Below are positions 51,139 through 60,332 of a stretch of DNA of 64,000 nt, in pieces; within the stretch, counting starts at the first letter, position 1; every line of letters starts with the position of its first letter. The notes beneath the pieces were generated by a model, which was given only the letters and a program-made list of their open reading frames with translations, was not told the DNA's origin and searched no databases. The translations under genes were made by a program, and so were the position numbers. The stretch spans positions 1,240,001 to 1,304,000 of the forward strand of contig OZ257148.1 of assembly GCA_965279285.1 (NCBI GenBank). The letters run 5' to 3'. The DNA is from G965279335 sp965279285 (GTDB lineage Bacteria > Pseudomonadota > Gammaproteobacteria > DSM-16500).

Positions 51139-53649
51139 ATGGATACCAAAACAGCCCCTCTCACTGCTGCAAGCTTAAGTTCTCCGTTTTCCCTACTTGA
51201 TCCGCATAAAACTCTCATGATTGATTTACATGGTTTCTCTCCAGAACAAGCACAACAGCAAGTGACTAAATATGTAAAAGAAGCGCCATCGTCAGGGTGG
51301 AATAAAATTCGATTTGTAACGGGCCGTGGTAATCATGTTAATGCATCTGGGGATCGAGGGACATTATATAAAAGTTTTAAAGATTGGTTACTGGATGTTC
51401 AAGGCAATATCGCGAAAATAGATCAATATGATGGTTATTATGAAGTTGATATTAAAAATGAAATGCCTTTTCGTAGTCCATTTATGGCATTTATAAATAA
51501 AAGTGTTGAGGATTCATTAAAAACGAATATTGCCAAGATTAAGGCAGGTGAAGCAAAAGATAAAACCGAAGATAGGATAGCACTAGCGATTTGTTATGAT
51601 AAAGGCATTGGTGTTGAACAAAGTTATGCAAAAGCGACGCAATTATATTTAAAATTAGCTGCAGAAAAGGATGCGTTAGCGCAATACGAAGTAGGATGTC
51701 GTTATTTTATTGGTAAAGGTATTAAGCAGGATGATGCTAAAGCATTAGAGTTTTTAAAATTATCAGCTGATCAGGGTTATGTGCTAGCTCAATTTCAGTT
51801 AGGTGAAATTTATTCAAAAGGATTTGGTGCATTTCCTGTGGATGATTTTTTGGCTAATGCCTATTTTTTTAAGGCAGCTTTTCAGGGTTGTGCAGAGGCT
51901 GCCCGTAAATTAGGCTGTGCTTATGCAGAAGGGCGTGGCGCTGTAAGGAATTATCGTCAGGCTGTTCTATGCTGGGAAATAGCGGTAAAAGAAAAAGATT
52001 GTGTAGCTGCTTTTAATCTTTATGGTGTTTACCGAGTAGGTAAAGAAGGTAAAGAGGGCGTTGTTAAAGATGTAAAAAAAGCAATTCAGTATTTGCATTC
52101 ATCAGCTGAGTGGGGCGACCCGGATGGGCAATTTATATTAGGACAGTTATATTATTTCGGTGATGAAGCTGTTAAGCAAGATAAAACAGAAGGTTTGAAA
52201 TGGTTACACAAAGCGGCTGAAAATCTTTGCCCACAAGCACAGTTTTTTTTATTCAAGTACTACATGGCTTTAAAACAAGAAGAAAAAGCAAAAAAATATC
52301 TCCTTGATGCAGCTGAAAATGGCCATCTTGAAGCTCAATTTTTAATTGGCTTTGGGCCGTCTGAGTACAAGCCAGAGTTGCAGAGAAAAATGCGAGATTA
52401 TTTATTAAAGCAGCCAGTAAGCGCGGTTTTGAAAGAAGATGATTTTATTAAATCGGCTGTGGTGACTTTGCTAATGTGTGATGATAGCAGTCAAAAGCAA
52501 ATAAAAAAAGGGATAAAAATATTAGAAGCATTAGCGAAAGATGAAAAACGGCTGGATGTGTTAAGTAATTTAGGTGAGATATACATATCGGGTCGAGTTA
52601 AAGGCATCCAAAAAGACATTGAGAAAGGGCTTGCTTATTGGTTACGTGGAGCAACTGCCGAAGATCCAGATTGTTTATGTAATTTAGCTTATTTTTGGCA
52701 AATGGGTATGGGTGGAAAAGTAGATAAGCAACAAGCATTGAGCTATTTTATTCAAGCTGCAGCTAAAGGTAATGCGAATGCTAATAATGAAATGGGAGAC
52801 GTTTATAGTAGTAATAATGCATATGATGTAAAAAAAGATTTTAAAAAAGCGATTGAATATTTTCAGCGTGCTATGGAGTTGGATAAACCTAGTGAGCGTT
52901 TGAAAAAAAGAAAATTTTTTAGTCATCAGCAGAATATTTTTAAATATGCATCGCAAAATTTAGCGATGTTATATTTAAAAGGAGATGATGGTTTTTTAAA
53001 AGATGAATCGAAAGCGGTTGAGCTGCTTAAACAATCGGCAGCTGATGGTATGGAAGATGCGGCGTTTTCTCTTGCGCGTTATTATAAAGAAAAAACGGTG
53101 GATTTTTTGTATTATTTGAATTTAGCAGCTGAATTGGGGCATGAAAAAGCGAAAGAAATGTTAAAAATGATGAATATAACTTCTGCGCAAAGAGAAGTGA
53201 TTAAGCAGCAATTTTTAAAACTTGATAGTAAAGCCTCAGAAGAGCCACCTAAAAATAAAGAGCAAATGCAAAGCAAGTTGCAGCAGCTATCGAGTTGTTT
53301 GAGTGAGCGTTTAGAGTGGAAGATTACAGCAGAAAATAAAGCTTGGGCTTATATCAGTGATGAGTTACAAAAAAAATTAATTGCAGTTGATGAATTGAAA
53401 GCGCATGTAAAGAAATCAACAAATGGCCGTTATTTGATTATTTTCAATGATATTTATCAATGCAATTTTAAAGAAATAGGTGGTTTGTTTAATAAAGCAG
53501 TTGTGAAAGTTGCAGAGGTTATGGATGCAAAGTCTCAAGCTATGCAAGCTGGTTTTAAGGTATTTGGTAGTGCTGCAACAGCGAGTCAGCAAAGTTCTTC
53601 TGCTAGTACAAGTTTAAAAGTTTCTTCTAATTTAGGTACTAAACTATAG
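51139..53649 (+). CDS. Smr domain/Sel1-repeat fusion protein
   Basis: The 836-residue protein has an N-terminal Smr domain (LMIDLHGFSPEQAQQQV at about 26-42; TGRGNH at 61-66; GTLYKSFKDWL), a fold linked to nucleic-acid cleavage or recombination. It is followed by at least a dozen Sel1-type repeats (AQYEVGCRYFIGKGIKQDDAKALEFLKLSADQG and similar, about 145-680) that usually bind partner proteins. A helical region and an Ala/Ser-rich tail end the protein. No signal peptide is seen. Sel1 proteins of Legionella and Coxiella include host-interaction factors, so a host role is possible but unproven. It is divergent from hipBST. Confidence 0.8.
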   Translation: MDTKTAPLTAASLSSPFSLLDPHKTLMIDLHGFSPEQAQQQVTKYVKEAPSSGWNKIRFVTGRGNHVNASGDRGTLYKSFKDWLLDVQGNIAKIDQYDGYYEVDIKNEMPFRSPFMAFINKSVEDSLKTNIAKIKAGEAKDKTEDRIALAICYDKGIGVEQSYAKATQLYLKLAAEKDALAQYEVGCRYFIGKGIKQDDAKALEFLKLSADQGYVLAQFQLGEIYSKGFGAFPVDDFLANAYFFKAAFQGCAEAARKLGCAYAEGRGAVRNYRQAVLCWEIAVKEKDCVAAFNLYGVYRVGKEGKEGVVKDVKKAIQYLHSSAEWGDPDGQFILGQLYYFGDEAVKQDKTEGLKWLHKAAENLCPQAQFFLFKYYMALKQEEKAKKYLLDAAENGHLEAQFLIGFGPSEYKPELQRKMRDYLLKQPVSAVLKEDDFIKSAVVTLLMCDDSSQKQIKKGIKILEALAKDEKRLDVLSNLGEIYISGRVKGIQKDIEKGLAYWLRGATAEDPDCLCNLAYFWQMGMGGKVDKQQALSYFIQAAAKGNANANNEMGDVYSSNNAYDVKKDFKKAIEYFQRAMELDKPSERLKKRKFFSHQQNIFKYASQNLAMLYLKGDDGFLKDESKAVELLKQSAADGMEDAAFSLARYYKEKTVDFLYYLNLAAELGHEKAKEMLKMMNITSAQREVIKQQFLKLDSKASEEPPKNKEQMQSKLQQLSSCLSERLEWKITAENKAWAYISDELQKKLIAVDELKAHVKKSTNGRYLIIFNDIYQCNFKEIGGLFNKAVVKVAEVMDAKSQAMQAGFKVFGSAATASQQSSSASTSLKVSSNLGTKL

Positions 53650-53665
53650 GCATGATATAAACCTC

Positions 53666-53704
53666 AAGCGCGGTCTCAAAAAAACTAATGAGGACCGTGC
53701 TTTT
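53666..53704 (+). terminator. Rho-independent terminator of the Smr-Sel1 gene
   Basis: AAGCGCGGTCTC pairs with GAGGACCGTGCTTTT through an A-rich loop, and the stem is followed by four T residues. It lies 17 bases after the stop. Confidence 0.75.
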
Positions 53705-53827
53705 GGTTGATATGAAAGATAGCCCAAGTCGACATTTATATGTGAGCGCATTACTTTAATTTGTAATTGATGGTTTTTAAAATTCTGGTTCTTGGGTCGA
53801 TTTCAGATTATCGTTATGTTATTCGCG

Positions 53828-55135
53828 CTAAAGCCTCAGACGTTGTTTCATTAATTTCATCCCGTCAAAAACAGATTGCGCTATTTGTTTGGGAAATGTG
53901 GTTGGTAGTTTTAATGTAACTTCGTCTATTACATCTTCTACTTTACTTAGCATTTCGTTGAGAATGATCTCAGCTTTTTCTACAGAAAAATTAGCTGCCT
54001 TCGCTGCTCCTATAAAGTGTCTACGTTGTATTCCATGCCAGTGGTAGTGATTGTTTTCTCCTTTGAGCGCCATTGCCATTTTAATTTTTTGTTTTTGTAA
54101 TTGCTTTTTTGTAATTAAAGGATAGGCAGACATGATATCGTATAAAGGGGTTAGGCGATATTTTCCTTCTGGTTCAATAAAGATACTGAAATTTTTTGCA
54201 TGTCCATCAATTGCAGCCAGTAACCAAAATAAAACCTGAGCACGAAAAAAAGTTTCTCTATCTTCTGTAGAGTTTATAGACCCAAGTAGTAAATTCATGA
54301 TGCTGCGAATTCCAGGGCCACCTTCTGCTTGATATTTTAAATTAGGTGAGATACCTAATGCTTGACACATGTCTTCTTGAGGAAGTCGCATTAGCCAAGT
54401 TTTATCTTGAGATAACTTGCGATCAAATCGTTCTACTGCTAAAACTTTTATATTTCCAAAGTAAAGGATTTCGCATTTGGCAACAGGTAGTCCAAACGCT
54501 TTTGCAATTTGTGAACATAACCATTCATTTTCACAGCTATCGCTTAAATCCATTTGTTGGTGCTGAATAAATCCGATGGGCAATTTAAAGATATGACTAG
54601 TTGGAGTTGCTCCAAGAGGTCTACACCACTTATTGTTGTGGTATAAGAAAGCTGATTTTTCTTGTGCTCCAGCAATGGAAATACGAAAGTCAGTTGTGTC
54701 GTCAGTCATACCTAGTGGGTAATTTTGATATCCACTTAAAATAGATGCAATTTCTTTTTTATTGAGTGGCTCTGAGCTAATTGTATTATCAAAAGACGAT
54801 ATTTCGCCACTGATGATTTGTATGGCCCCAACACAATCTTTGCCTATGCTCGCTAGCAAATCAAATGGTTGATTTGTTGCAACATGAAATTTCGTCTGAA
54901 TTCGTGCCCTAATCTGTAGATTATCAGGTAATAAGTTATCAAAAAAATTATAAACTACATCGCCTGAAAATAAGTTATTGATTAGTGGTAATGATAGAGA
55001 AATAGGGCGAGCACCGGGTGTTTCTAACCAGTATTGATCATAACGGAAGGTGAGGCCGCCTTTTAGGGTTTTTTCTAGTTTCCCAATTAATGTACCATTC
55101 ATTAATATGTTGAGGACGCGAGTATGTATTTTCAT
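53828..55135 (-). CDS. hipA: HipA family serine/threonine kinase toxin
   Basis: The 436-residue toxin has both HipA domains: the N-terminal VLNILMNGTLIGKLEKT..LSLPLINNLFSGDVVYNFFDNLLPD and the kinase domain. The loop FRISIAGAQEKSAF (Ser at about residue 153) matches the autophosphorylated Ser 150 of E. coli HipA. AAIDGHAKNFSIF (Asp about 310) is the catalytic motif, and LTPLYDIMSAYP binds metal. E. coli HipA phosphorylates glutamyl-tRNA synthetase. The ATG at 55135 overlaps the end of hipB; ATGs at 55144 and 55156 are in frame. Confidence 0.92.
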   Translation of the reverse strand: MKIHTRVLNILMNGTLIGKLEKTLKGGLTFRYDQYWLETPGARPISLSLPLINNLFSGDVVYNFFDNLLPDNLQIRARIQTKFHVATNQPFDLLASIGKDCVGAIQIISGEISSFDNTISSEPLNKKEIASILSGYQNYPLGMTDDTTDFRISIAGAQEKSAFLYHNNKWCRPLGATPTSHIFKLPIGFIQHQQMDLSDSCENEWLCSQIAKAFGLPVAKCEILYFGNIKVLAVERFDRKLSQDKTWLMRLPQEDMCQALGISPNLKYQAEGGPGIRSIMNLLLGSINSTEDRETFFRAQVLFWLLAAIDGHAKNFSIFIEPEGKYRLTPLYDIMSAYPLITKKQLQKQKIKMAMALKGENNHYHWHGIQRRHFIGAAKAANFSVEKAEIILNEMLSKVEDVIDEVTLKLPTTFPKQIAQSVFDGMKLMKQRLRL

Positions 55136-55137
55136 TT

Positions 55138-55389
55138 TTACCATTCTTCTTTCCATTGAATATCAGTGTTAGTAAGATCATCTTTCGCTAATAATTTTAT
55201 ATTTAAATTAACCGCAGATAGGATGTGAAATAAGGTGCTTAGTTTCGTGCTATCTGGTTTAGTTTCAAATTCTGAAATAGTTTGTTGTTTTAATCCTACT
55301 AATTTACCAACGTCTGCTTGGCTTAGTTTAAGTTTTTTGCGTTGGCTTATGATAAATAAAGCCAGTTCTTTGGGGGAGTGAATAAGCAT
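55138..55389 (-). CDS. hipB: HipB-type antitoxin, helix-turn-helix
   Basis: The 83-residue protein has an XRE helix-turn-helix (LFIISQRKKLKLSQADVGKLVGLKQQTISEFETKPDSTKLSTLFHILSAVNLNIKLL) followed by a short C-terminal tail ending in Trp, as in HipB. It is expected to repress the operon with HipA and neutralise it. Three regularly spaced palindromes lie upstream. It is the first gene of the operon and overlaps or abuts hipA. Confidence 0.92.
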   Translation of the reverse strand: MLIHSPKELALFIISQRKKLKLSQADVGKLVGLKQQTISEFETKPDSTKLSTLFHILSAVNLNIKLLAKDDLTNTDIQWKEEW

Positions 55390-55415
55390 GGTTAGTCATC
55401 CTGTGTTGTTATTTC

Positions 55416-55489
55416 TACCCGCTATAACGGGTAATATTGATTATACCCGCTATAACGGGTAAAATCAATATTACCCGTTGTGGCGGGTA
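55416..55489. promoter_or_regulatory. Three HipB operator palindromes at 28-base spacing
   Basis: TACCCGCTATAACGGGTA occurs at 55416-55433 and 55444-55461, and TACCCGTTGTGGCGGGTA at 55472-55489. All are 18-base inverted repeats spaced exactly 28 bases apart, directly upstream of hipB. The spacers ATATTGAT and ATCAATAT are also inverted to one another, so the whole block is nearly symmetric. Confidence 0.85.
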
Positions 55490-55581
55490 AAAACAGCTAA
55501 TATGAAACTTTTATTTTGGGGCGTATTATAGCAGAATATACGCTTATAATATGTTATCTGGCATAAGCGGGAGAAAGAGCC

Positions 55582-55792
55582 ATGAAAAGCATAAAAAGAA
55601 ATAAAAAAAACGATTTAAAAGTAAAACCAGGCTCAGCTGAAGAGTTTTTTTTCAACAGTTCAGTCTGTTATGCAATCAGTTGACCAAGGAATAGCTATTA
55701 AATCGAGGGTGAAAACTGTGAGTTTTGAAGATTCTTTAGAAATGCTCCACTTTTTAAATAATTCAAACAATAATATTATTTTTGGGATTTAA
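55582..55792 (+). pseudogene. Small gene before queC, frameshifted in a T-run
   Basis: A good GGGAGAAAG site precedes the ATG at 55582. The frame (MKSIKRNKKNDLKVKPGSAEEFF) runs into a stop soon after eight T residues near 55646. Removing one T restores a protein of about 69 residues ending FEDSLEMLHFLNNSNNNIIFGI, with its stop at 55790-55792, two bases before queC. It may be a decayed gene, a phase-variable one or a sequencing error. I recognise no family. Confidence 0.5.
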
Positions 55793-55794
55793 TA

Positions 55795-56466
55795 ATGAAA
55801 AACGCAATTATTCTATTTTCCGGCGGCCTAGATTCAACGACTTGCTTAGCTTATGCAAAGTCAAAAGGATACAACTGTTACGCTATCAGTTTTAACTATG
55901 GTCAGCGGCACTCGGCAGAATTGAATGCAGCAAAAAAAATCGCCGCACATTTTTCTGTGCAACATATTATTGTTGATTTGCCAATTTCTCAATTTGGTGG
56001 TTCTGCGCTAACTGATAAAGCTCAAGCTATACCCGATTTTAATGGGAATGATGTTATTCCAAGTACTTATGTTCCCGCTAGAAATACGATTTTTTTATCT
56101 TTTGCTTTAGCTTGGGCCGAGGTATTAAAAGCACATGATATATTTATTGGTGTTAGCGCAGTTGATTATTCGGGTTATCCAGATTGTCGTCCGGAATATA
56201 TTCACGCTTTTCAAACGTTAGCTAATTTAGCGACTAAAGTAGGTGTTGAAGAAGGAAATATGAGGATACAAACACCGCTTATTGATCTCTCAAAAGCAGA
56301 GACAATTAAATTAGGCTCATTATTGGGAGTAAATTATCAGCTGACAGTCTCTTGTTATCAAGCCACAGAAGATGGGCATGCTTGTGGGAAATGTGATAGT
56401 TGTAAGCTGAGAATTAAAGGTTTTAGTGATGCAAAGGTTGAAGATCCGACATGTTATGTGTCGTAA
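55795..56466 (+). CDS. queC: 7-cyano-7-deazaguanine synthase
   Basis: QueC makes preQ0, the precursor of queuosine in tRNA. The PP-loop AIILFSGGLDSTTCLAYA is at residues 4-21, with NYGQRHSAELNAAKKIA, NVIPSTYVPARNTIFLSFAL-type and DYSGYPDCRPEY motifs. The zinc site has Cys residues in SCYQATEDGHACGKCDSCKLR. Length is 223 residues. It directly follows a short frameshifted gene with a good ribosome binding site and may be translated from the same message. Confidence 0.96.
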   Translation: MKNAIILFSGGLDSTTCLAYAKSKGYNCYAISFNYGQRHSAELNAAKKIAAHFSVQHIIVDLPISQFGGSALTDKAQAIPDFNGNDVIPSTYVPARNTIFLSFALAWAEVLKAHDIFIGVSAVDYSGYPDCRPEYIHAFQTLANLATKVGVEEGNMRIQTPLIDLSKAETIKLGSLLGVNYQLTVSCYQATEDGHACGKCDSCKLRIKGFSDAKVEDPTCYVS

Positions 56467-56479
56467 TTTATTTTGCAAC

Positions 56480-57178
56480 TTATGCTTGGTTGCTTAAATC
56501 AAAAAATAAAAATTCAGCATCTTCTGTGCACTGAATATGAATATTTTCATGTTGAATTGCTGCACCATCTCCGCTTGATAATTCTTGCGCGTTTATTGTA
56601 ATTTTTCCTTTAATTAATTGTATCCAGCCTATTCGTTTATCTTGAAATGTGTAATCAAGCGTATGATTCTGAGTTAAATAGGCAGCATATAAATTTACAT
56701 CTTGGTGAATAGTGACAGCGTCATCGCGTGTATCACGCGAACCGATTAAAATAAATTTATTTTGTTCTTTTTTAATAGTTTTTTGTTGGTAGCGCGGATT
56801 TAAGCTAGGTTCTTCAGGAATAATCCAGATTTGTAAGAAATGTAATAGTTCGGTTTTTGAATGGTTAAATTCACTATGTTTTATCCCAGTACCCGCGGTC
56901 ATTATTTGAATTTCCCCGGGTTTAATAATAGATCCTGTTCCCATGCTGTCTTGGTGCTCTAAGGAGCCGGCAACAAGATAGGAAATAATTTCCATATTAT
57001 CGTGAGGGTGTTTCCCAAAGCCAGCGCCAGCTTGTACCGTGTCTTCATTAATGACTCGGAGACTGCCAAAACCCATAAACGCAGGGTCATAATAGCTACC
57101 AAATGAAAAAGTATGAAAGCTTGTGAGCCAGTTAGTTTGGCTTTTTCCGCGGTCAAGATTTTTGCGAATATAGATCAT
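56480..57178 (-). CDS. Pirin family protein
   Basis: The 232-residue protein is a bicupin of the pirin/YhhW family. The start MIYIRKNLDRGKSQTNWLTSFHTFSFGSYYDPAFMGFGSLRVIN and the metal-binding FGKHPHDNMEIISYLVAGSLEHQDS with GIKHSEFN are diagnostic. Members such as E. coli YhhW have quercetin 2,3-dioxygenase activity in vitro; the physiological role is unclear. It lies convergent to queC with 13 bases between. Confidence 0.92.
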   Translation of the reverse strand: MIYIRKNLDRGKSQTNWLTSFHTFSFGSYYDPAFMGFGSLRVINEDTVQAGAGFGKHPHDNMEIISYLVAGSLEHQDSMGTGSIIKPGEIQIMTAGTGIKHSEFNHSKTELLHFLQIWIIPEEPSLNPRYQQKTIKKEQNKFILIGSRDTRDDAVTIHQDVNLYAAYLTQNHTLDYTFQDKRIGWIQLIKGKITINAQELSSGDGAAIQHENIHIQCTEDAEFLFFDLSNQA

Positions 57179-57280
57179 AGTTCACTATATCATTAAGGAG
57201 GCATAAACTGGAATAATAATTTTACCTGTGATCTAATAATTTATTGTATTGGTTAATATTATTTTTTAAAGGAGTAAATC

Positions 57281-57583
57281 ATGCTTAGCTTACGGAAAGT
57301 GGTGCTAAAATTTTTAACACTAACATGCTGTTGCCTATTATTAATCGCTTGCTCCAAAGTCACGCAAGAAAATTTTAATAAAATCCAGCCCGGGATGAGC
57401 TTAAAAGAAGTGAAAACTATTTTAGGTGAGCCAAGTAATTCACAAAGTGTAGATATTGCCGGTGTATCAGGCACATCATCCACTTGGAAAAATAATACAG
57501 ATGAAATTAATATTAATTTTTTGGGCGATCAAGTGTTAGTTAAGACATATAACAAAGCAGTGAATCTGAAAGAAAAGGACTAA
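57281..57583 (+). CDS. Small lipoprotein with SmpA/BamE-like (DUF3862) domain
   Basis: The 100-residue product has a signal peptide with lipobox LLIAC (Cys about 24). The domain begins FNKIQPGMSLKEVKTILGEPSNSQS and continues to STWKNNTDEININFLGDQV, matching the DUF3862/SmpA-OmlA fold of small outer-membrane lipoproteins. AAAGGAG lies upstream of the ATG. Function unknown, probably envelope-associated. Confidence 0.85.
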   Translation: MLSLRKVVLKFLTLTCCCLLLIACSKVTQENFNKIQPGMSLKEVKTILGEPSNSQSVDIAGVSGTSSTWKNNTDEININFLGDQVLVKTYNKAVNLKEKD

Positions 57584-57591
57584 CAAAACCA

Positions 57592-57616
57592 AAGCCCAGC
57601 AAAAGATGCTGGGCTT
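57592..57616. terminator. Terminator hairpin between convergent genes
   Basis: AAGCCCAGCA and TGCTGGGCTT form a perfect 10-bp stem with a 5-base loop. On the minus strand it is followed by TTTGGTTTT, so it suits the permease gene and may serve both strands. Confidence 0.75.
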
Positions 57617-57628
57617 GCAATTACAATA

Positions 57629-58936
57629 CTAATGATAATTCACTAAGCCTAAATATAGCAAAAACACACTAAATAACAACCATGCCGACCAATGTAATTC
57701 TCGAATTTTTCCATGTGCAATTTGCACGATAACATAGACGATAAACCCACAAGCAATACCATTAGCAATTGAAAACGTCAGTGGAATAAGTAAGATAATT
57801 AATACCGCAGGAAAACCTTCAATCGGTGAGCTCCAATCAATTTGTGCCAAGTGCGAACACATTTTATATGCAACAAATAATAATGCGGGAGCATAAGCGA
57901 AAACAGGAATCGTTGTTGCCAGTGGCGCAAACCAAATGATTAATAAAAACAGAATCCCAACTGTAATCGCCGTCATCCCTGTGCGACCACCTGCGGTGAT
58001 GCCTGCTGCGTTTTCAACATAGGGGCCTGACGTTGATGTTCCAAGGACACCGCCGACCATAGTCACGATGCTTTCCGCGTAAAATGCTTTACTGATTCGC
58101 TCTACGGTTTGAGGTTTTGAAACAAGCCCTGCTTGATAAAGCAAGCTTAATAATGTCCCAGTACTATCAAATAGCGCAACTAATAAAAAAGTAAAAATAA
58201 TCATGATGCCATGACTACTGAGTAATCCATGAAAATCTAAACTATTCCATGCAGAAGTGAGGTGTGGTAATTGAATGATCGTGCTTTGAAAATGATTTTC
58301 GCCACAGATCCAACCTAGTAATGTAGTAGCAACAATAGATAATAAAATCGCACCTGGAATGCGATAAGTATCTAGCACTATCATTAAAATAAAGCCAAAA
58401 AAGCCTAATAAAATAGGTATTGATGTGATGTTTCCCATCGTGACTAAGGTATCAGGATGTGCAATAACAATGCCTAATTGTTTTAAGCCAATAAAACCGA
58501 TAAATAAACCGATCCCTGCACCGATAGCGTGACTAATAGCAGGTGGAATCGCTTTTAATAACCAATCACGTACGCGGAGAAAAGTTAAAAGAAAAAATGC
58601 TAAGCCAGCAATAATAACGCAAGCGAGTGCTTGGCCTAAATCTAATTGCCCACCTTTTACCACACTAAATGTGAAATAAGCATTAAGACACATGCTTGGA
58701 GCTAAAGCGATGGGATAATTGCTGAATAATCCACAAAGAATACTACCTAATGCAGCAACAATACAGGTAGCAATAAATGCAGTGTTGGGATCAAGCCCTG
58801 CTTGTCCCAGGATGGCGGGGTTTACCATGACGATATAAACCATGGTAACAAAAGTAGTAATCCCAGCAATAATTTCTTGTCGCCATTGGGTTTTGAGTTT
58901 AGTAAATTCAAAGTAATTAGCTAGTTGATTTAACAT
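57629..58936 (-). CDS. NCS2/AzgA-type purine permease
   Basis: The 435-residue membrane protein has about 12 to 14 hydrophobic segments. It begins with FEFTKLKTQWRQEIIAGITTFVTMVYIVMVNPAIL, diagnostic of the AzgA (guanine/hypoxanthine) subgroup, followed by ALAPSMCLNAYFTFSVV. LFDSTGTLLSLLYQAGL and GTSTSGPYVENAAGITAGGRTG follow, as in the family's substrate site. It probably takes up a purine base with protons. The start has AAGGTGTC nearby. It lies 16 bases after the aromatic amino acid permease gene on the same strand, so the two may be co-transcribed. Confidence 0.92.
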   Translation of the reverse strand: MLNQLANYFEFTKLKTQWRQEIIAGITTFVTMVYIVMVNPAILGQAGLDPNTAFIATCIVAALGSILCGLFSNYPIALAPSMCLNAYFTFSVVKGGQLDLGQALACVIIAGLAFFLLTFLRVRDWLLKAIPPAISHAIGAGIGLFIGFIGLKQLGIVIAHPDTLVTMGNITSIPILLGFFGFILMIVLDTYRIPGAILLSIVATTLLGWICGENHFQSTIIQLPHLTSAWNSLDFHGLLSSHGIMIIFTFLLVALFDSTGTLLSLLYQAGLVSKPQTVERISKAFYAESIVTMVGGVLGTSTSGPYVENAAGITAGGRTGMTAITVGILFLLIIWFAPLATTIPVFAYAPALLFVAYKMCSHLAQIDWSSPIEGFPAVLIILLIPLTFSIANGIACGFIVYVIVQIAHGKIRELHWSAWLLFSVFLLYLGLVNYH

Positions 58937-58952
58937 AAAGACACCTTATTGT

Positions 58953-60155
58953 TTAACGCAGTTTGAAAAATAAAATAATAATAGAAACTAAAAGAATAAT
59001 GATGGGAGTATAACTTCCACCTTTGACTTGATAAGGCCCCGTTGCTTTTTTAATGTAACGACCAATTAATATGATTAATGCTGGTAAAACACCGAATAAC
59101 AACACATCAATAAATCCTCCAGCAAAACCTAATGTTTGCAAAAAAATATGTGGATTAATGAGCGAGCAAATTAAGGGTGGAAGAAAAACAACATTAAATA
59201 ATAATAATTCTTTTTTTCGTGAAATAGTATAGGGATGTTTTAATCCATCGCGAATAAAATCGATAAAACTGATGGCGCTAGGTAAAAAAGAAGTAAGAAT
59301 AGCAAATAGAGAAAAGGATTTGATAAAAAACATGACATTCGTAGATTGTGAAGCATTTTGGAGTAGCTCACTAATCATATTAGTGTGTTCTAGTGCAGCA
59401 GGCGTGCTAGGTAAGATGCCTAAAATAATAAAATTCCATAATAAATAAACTAATAAAGGAATAAAATTACCAATAATAATCGCAAAGCGAATATGTTGAA
59501 TATTTCTTTTTAAGTAATAAGTTAAGCTGGGCACAAGGTTTTGATAACCAAAGGAAATGAGTAAAATAGGTATTGTTGCGATGGCAGCGATAAGATTCGT
59601 ATGTGACAAATGGTCGGTGGAAACTTTGGGCACACCAAAAGAAACAAGAATGCAATATGATAAAATTAAACCGACCATTAAAAAGCGATTCAGTTTATCT
59701 ACTTTGTGAGTGCCAGAATAAGTGATTGAGCCGACAAAAGCAGCACACGCTAAAATACCGATATTGTCGCTAATGGGTTGATTAAAGATAAAGCTTAATA
59801 AATCTTTAAATAATTGTCCGCCAGCATCAAAGTAAGCAACGAATAGACAATAAAAGAGAAATAAAAATAAGCCGCCAGTTAATATTTTCCCGGTTTTACC
59901 TAGTGCATATTCAGCGATAGAAAAAAGATTTACTTTTTCATCAAACCAGAGTGTAGCTTCAAGTAAGAATAAGCCTGTAATGGTAGTGAAAATATAGCAA
60001 AGTAGCATGGCAATAGAGGAAGGAATAAAGCCGGCAAGAGCGCTCACCACGGGCAATGCGATCATTCCTGCACCGATACAACAGCCTGTGATTAATAGGG
60101 CGCCGCCTAGTGCGCTGGGTGATTTTATGGCTGTTAATAAATTCATTGATTTCAT
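58953..60155 (-). CDS. Aromatic amino acid permease (TyrP/Mtr-like, HAAAP family)
   Basis: The 400-residue protein has 11 or so membrane segments. The N-terminal GGALLITGCCIGAGMIALPVVSALAGF is the family signature of hydroxy/aromatic amino acid permeases, and PILLISFGYQNLVPSLTYYL matches helix 6. It likely imports tyrosine or tryptophan with protons, useful in a parasitic lifestyle. The ATG at 60155 has a weak AAGTGG; an ATG at 60146 is in frame. It precedes the AzgA-type permease. Confidence 0.92.
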   Translation of the reverse strand: MKSMNLLTAIKSPSALGGALLITGCCIGAGMIALPVVSALAGFIPSSIAMLLCYIFTTITGLFLLEATLWFDEKVNLFSIAEYALGKTGKILTGGLFLFLFYCLFVAYFDAGGQLFKDLLSFIFNQPISDNIGILACAAFVGSITYSGTHKVDKLNRFLMVGLILSYCILVSFGVPKVSTDHLSHTNLIAAIATIPILLISFGYQNLVPSLTYYLKRNIQHIRFAIIIGNFIPLLVYLLWNFIILGILPSTPAALEHTNMISELLQNASQSTNVMFFIKSFSLFAILTSFLPSAISFIDFIRDGLKHPYTISRKKELLLFNVVFLPPLICSLINPHIFLQTLGFAGGFIDVLLFGVLPALIILIGRYIKKATGPYQVKGGSYTPIIILLVSIIILFFKLR

Positions 60156-60184
60156 ACCACTTGGTTTTTATGTTTTAATTTATG

Positions 60185-60327
60185 TGACTATTCGGCAAGT
60201 AAAAAGTTTGGTGGGCACGCTGCGCTTTGCCCACCCTACAAAAGCTTGTCATGCCAGCGTGCTTCTAGCTGGCATCGCATCTAGGAAAGCGCAGCGTACC
60301 CACCAAGCTCTAACCGCTGAATAGTTA
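60185..60327. repeat. Palindromic repeat, copy 8 (right core degraded)
   Basis: The ends are TGACTATTCGGC and CCGCTGAATAGTTA. The left core is full, and an inner hairpin (CATGCCAGCGTGCTTCTAGC) is present. The right core has lost its GTAGGGTGGGC part, so only AAAGCGCAGCGTACCCACC remains. Confidence 0.88.
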
Positions 60328-60332
60328 CCAAT

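Noticed and set aside
55416..55489. Three regularly spaced repeats that could suggest a small CRISPR array
   Set aside because: The units are 18-base palindromes with 10-base spacers, directly upstream of hipB, and the spacers are similar to one another; an operator array is a better explanation.
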